Positions 61,970-64,000 of a DNA stretch of 64,000 bases are shown here, in pieces; within the stretch, counting starts at the first letter, position 1, and the number at the start of each line of letters is the position of its first letter. Location: contig JAAVHP010000007.1 of NCBI GenBank assembly GCA_014799665.1, forward strand, positions 238,640 through 302,639, given 5' to 3'. The DNA is from Clostridiales bacterium (GTDB taxonomy: Bacteria; Bacillota; Clostridia; Christensenellales; Pumilibacteraceae). The translations under genes were made by a program, and so were the position numbers. The notes beneath the pieces were generated by a model. It was not told the DNA's origin. It saw nothing but the letters and a program-made list of their open reading frames with translations, and did not search any database.

Positions 61970-63169
61970 TCATGTATCATCGGTCGAAAAAGCATTGAAT
62001 ATTTTTTGAGCCGAGTTTAGATGCCTTTCTGTATCGAAATGAGCATATATGCTCTCGGTAGTAGTTATTTGACTATGCCCAAGCCATTTCTGTATATCTT
62101 CCATTGGTACGCCTTCGTGTCTTAAAAGTGCTGCACAACTGTGGCGCAAAGCATGAAAGCGTATTTTGGGCAAATCAGGATTTTTGCTTAGTTGCAATGC
62201 GAAGTTGGTGGTAACAAAATCAGGCTTGACTAATTCCCCGTTCTTTTCCTTATATATATAGTCATCGTATTCTGTTATATAATTGCTGCCAAAGAATTCT
62301 TTATTTATCTCTTCTTGTTTTTTCATATTAACAAGAAAATCATATATCGGCGGAATGAGCGGTAACGAGCGGATGCTCTTTTTAGTCTTGGCTCTATCTT
62401 TGGCTATTTGCAAGTATTTTCCATCTACACTACAGGTGGTTACTGTATGTTTAATAGTTATAGTCTTGTACTTGAAATCCACATTAGACCATTTAAGTCC
62501 GATTACTTCACTACGCCTAAGGCCATAATACCCCGCCATTAAAACTGCAAACTCTATTTTTTTGCCTTTTACCGCTTGGAATAAGGTCAGCAATTCATCA
62601 CGATTGTAATAGTTACTTATATAATCCGATTTCTTGGGGCGATGAGCTTTATCTGCGTAATTACAAGGGATCAAATCATTCTTGTAAGCGTCCTGTAGCG
62701 CCTTTCTAATGTTAGCGTGATAATGTATAACCGTATTAGCGGACACTATTTTCAACTTCTCGCTGTAAAACTCATCAATAATATGTGCGTTTAAGTTTTT
62801 AAGCGTTATTTTGCGTTCGTTAAAGTACGGAGCGATCACTCGCTCTATGCAAAACCTATACCCTGCATAGGTAGATAGTTCAACTGTACCTTTGATGTCT
62901 TCACACCACTCTAATAGATAATCTCCGAATAGAATCTCCGAACGATCCGGTTCGTTCTTTTTGAGTTCTTCTTGCTCGGATTTCAGCTTGCCGGTATTGA
63001 CATCGAAGTTTGTCCTATACTCCAAAAGCATTTCATCGGCTTTTGCTTTATTACCTCTAATCTTCAATCCCGTCTTGATCCACTTTTCCTTTCGCTTTCC
63101 CGCATCATCGGAATAGCTCAAAACTATGTAAAAATATTCCTTCTTCTTTGCCAATCTACCAGCTATCAT
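61970..63169 (-). CDS. int: Site-specific tyrosine recombinase (integrase)
   Basis: 399 aa, in the phage/Tn916 style. N-terminal arm-binding domain with EYFYIVLSYSDDAGKRKEKW (about 9-60), SAM-like core-binding domain (about 80-170), catalytic domain with Arg in YYGLRRSEVIGLKW, HALRHSCAALL, and WLGHSQITTTESIYAH with the nucleophile Tyr. Adjacent to a complete tRNA-Leu, the usual place for an integrative element. GGAGG in the end of the preceding gene serves its ATG. Confidence 0.96.
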   Translation of the reverse strand: MIAGRLAKKKEYFYIVLSYSDDAGKRKEKWIKTGLKIRGNKAKADEMLLEYRTNFDVNTGKLKSEQEELKKNEPDRSEILFGDYLLEWCEDIKGTVELSTYAGYRFCIERVIAPYFNERKITLKNLNAHIIDEFYSEKLKIVSANTVIHYHANIRKALQDAYKNDLIPCNYADKAHRPKKSDYISNYYNRDELLTLFQAVKGKKIEFAVLMAGYYGLRRSEVIGLKWSNVDFKYKTITIKHTVTTCSVDGKYLQIAKDRAKTKKSIRSLPLIPPIYDFLVNMKKQEEINKEFFGSNYITEYDDYIYKEKNGELVKPDFVTTNFALQLSKNPDLPKIRFHALRHSCAALLRHEGVPMEDIQKWLGHSQITTTESIYAHFDTERHLNSAQKIFNAFSTDDT

Positions 63170-63172
63170 TTT

Positions 63173-63352
63173 TTAGTCCTCCATAGACAACAATTTTTCT
63201 ATTGATTTTCGAGATAAATAGAATTTCTTACCTATTTGCATAAACTTTATATTATTGTCCCGAATGAATTTGTAAGCATACTTACGTGAGATATGCAACA
63301 ACTCACACAACTCAGCAATCGTAAGTACGTTGTTGAGATTTATATTTTCCAT
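63173..63352 (-). CDS. xis: Excisionase-like small HTH protein
   Basis: 59 aa. VLTIAELCELLHISRKYAYKFI, then IKFMQIGKKFYLSRKSIEKLL, which is the HTH_17 / MerR-like excisionase fold (helix-turn-helix plus wing). AAGGAG precedes the ATG at 63352. It ends three bases before the integrase start, and its last codons carry the integrase ribosome-binding site. Predicted directionality factor of the element. Confidence 0.85.
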   Translation of the reverse strand: MENINLNNVLTIAELCELLHISRKYAYKFIRDNNIKFMQIGKKFYLSRKSIEKLLSMED

Positions 63353-63458
63353 TTTTGATTTAGCTCCTTTATTGATAACGGAGCTATTCGGTATAAAACC
63401 AACTCACTCCGTCTTTCGACTGTTCCTGTTCGGCTTATACCTTATATATATAAATGAA

Positions 63459-63482
63459 AAGCGAGGGCCATAGTCCTCGCTT
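63459..63482 (-). terminator. Terminator after the small accessory gene
   Basis: AAGCGAGG (63459-63466) pairs with CCTCGCTT (63475-63482); on the minus strand it ends TTTT. Confidence 0.6.
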
Positions 63483-63491
63483 CGTGTTTGG

Positions 63492-63707
63492 TTATTCTAT
63501 TTTATTAGGGCCATACTGACTTTGCAGAGCCTGATACCCTGCGGCAATCAGTTCCACTTTTGTCAGCTTGTGTCTTTGAAGGTACTCGTTTATTTCCTCC
63601 GCATACTCGCGGGCCACACTTGTACCCCACACCATGTGACGAGCTTTACGCTCATCTTTGTGCTTATCTTCGTAGCGTTTATCTATTATAGACTTAGGTG
63701 TTTTCAT
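63492..63707 (-). CDS. Small element protein, ribbon-helix-helix-like
   Basis: 71 aa, charged N-terminus. HMVWGTSVAREYAEEIN then RHKLTKVELIAAGYQAL fits a beta strand followed by two helices, the RHH pattern of plasmid and element copy or transfer regulators. The assignment is from pattern only. Its ATG overlaps the stop of the following-upstream gene by four bases, so both belong to the element's transcript. Confidence 0.6.
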   Translation of the reverse strand: MKTPKSIIDKRYEDKHKDERKARHMVWGTSVAREYAEEINEYLQRHKLTKVELIAAGYQALQSQYGPNKIE

Positions 63708-64000
63708 GCTACCGCTCCCGTGTAAACGATTTCGTTTAGGATTTCTTCCTCTATAAGTCTATTCACTTCGGTCTGACGGCGATAATCTTCCATAAAATCG
63801 CATGTGCGCTTATACCGCTCGTCTTGTTCAAGCCTTGTTCGCATCGTTTCTTGCAGCTCTTCCGCTTGATTATCTACACCATGAAGATACGTAGGCAAAT
63901 CGGCAATCGTCCAATCTATACCCATTTCTTCGAGATACTGTTTTTTAAGAGTGCCATACTTTCCATAAACGTGCTGTACGGGCTTTACTGCCTTTTGGTA
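63704..64000 (-). CDS. TnpV-like transposon protein (partial)
   Basis: At least 98 codons in frame, open to the window end. YGKYGTLKKQYLEEMG, then DLPTYLHGVDNQAEELQ and a Glu-rich NRLIEEEILNEIVY end fit the TnpV family of Clostridial mobile elements, whose function is unclear. The Met at 63925 is internal to this reading and has only a weak ribosome-binding site, so the true start is outside the window. Confidence 0.55.
   Translation of the reverse strand, partial: YQKAVKPVQHVYGKYGTLKKQYLEEMGIDWTIADLPTYLHGVDNQAEELQETMRTRLEQDERYKRTCDFMEDYRRQTEVNRLIEEEILNEIVYTGAVA

Overview
The window is chromosomal DNA from an anaerobic, spore-forming Firmicute of the class Clostridia. The evidence is an HrcA/CIRCE-controlled heat-shock operon, a spoIIAA-spoIIAB-sigF operon, spoVAC-spoVAD-spoVAE, YunB- and YtxC-like sporulation proteins, the SCIFF peptide with its radical-SAM maturase, HemZ, a T-box-controlled pheST operon and an acetate pathway (ackA, pta). 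Coding density is very high, and many neighbours overlap by 1-4 bases (ATGA or TAATG). I cannot name a species.

Layout. (1) 2-5351: a DUF3267-like fragment, then a near-perfect sigma-A promoter and CIRCE operator driving hrcA-grpE-dnaK-dnaJ. (2) 5350-5480: a large palindromic, cloverleaf-shaped element. (3) 5598-9250: ackA-comF and rny. (4) 9468-16240: sporulation genes (spoIIAA-AB-sigF, spoVAC-AD-AE, yunB), interrupted by a lower-GC patch with an AraC-type regulator, a cyclase-like protein and a GNAT acetyltransferase. (5) 16331-24379: T-box, pheS-pheT, a U32 peptidase-family gene and mutS2. (6) 24385-26033 on the minus strand: tmcAL and a small unknown gene. (7) 26151-30044: pta-prmA-rsmE-mtaB. 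(8) 30279-32252: a class A penicillin-binding protein. (9) 32255-38496 on the minus strand: HIT protein, two unknown proteins with a possible Spo0A-C-like helical domain, a two-component system, a membrane protein, cysteine desulfurase and thiI. (10) 38681-49838 on the minus strand: eno, ynbB-like, miaA, mutL, mutS, miaB, hemZ and a metallo-hydrolase. (11) 49853-61243 on the minus strand: rel, recJ, secF, secD, scfB, scfA (SCIFF), a TIGR04086-like membrane protein, yajC and a YtxC-like gene. (12) 61419-64000: tRNA-Val, tRNA-Cys, a truncated tRNA-Leu, a complete tRNA-Leu, then the end of an integrative element (integrase, excisionase-like HTH, small RHH-like protein, TnpV-like fragment).

The most interesting points: dnaJ is followed by ackA, and pta by prmA. 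In relatives the usual neighbours are dnaJ-prmA-rsmE-mtaB and pta-ackA, so the 5.4-27.1 kb block looks inserted, with a palindromic element at its left junction. The element at the right end carries a whole tRNA-Leu beside a truncated one and has three 9-mers at 11-bp spacing. A hairpin-plus-tail intergenic repeat recurs at several sites. A 33-codon frame lies at the predicted start of the spoVA transcript. Two adjacent unknown genes upstream of the two-component system may both carry Spo0A-C-like domains. All functional calls rest on reading the sequence; no database search was possible.
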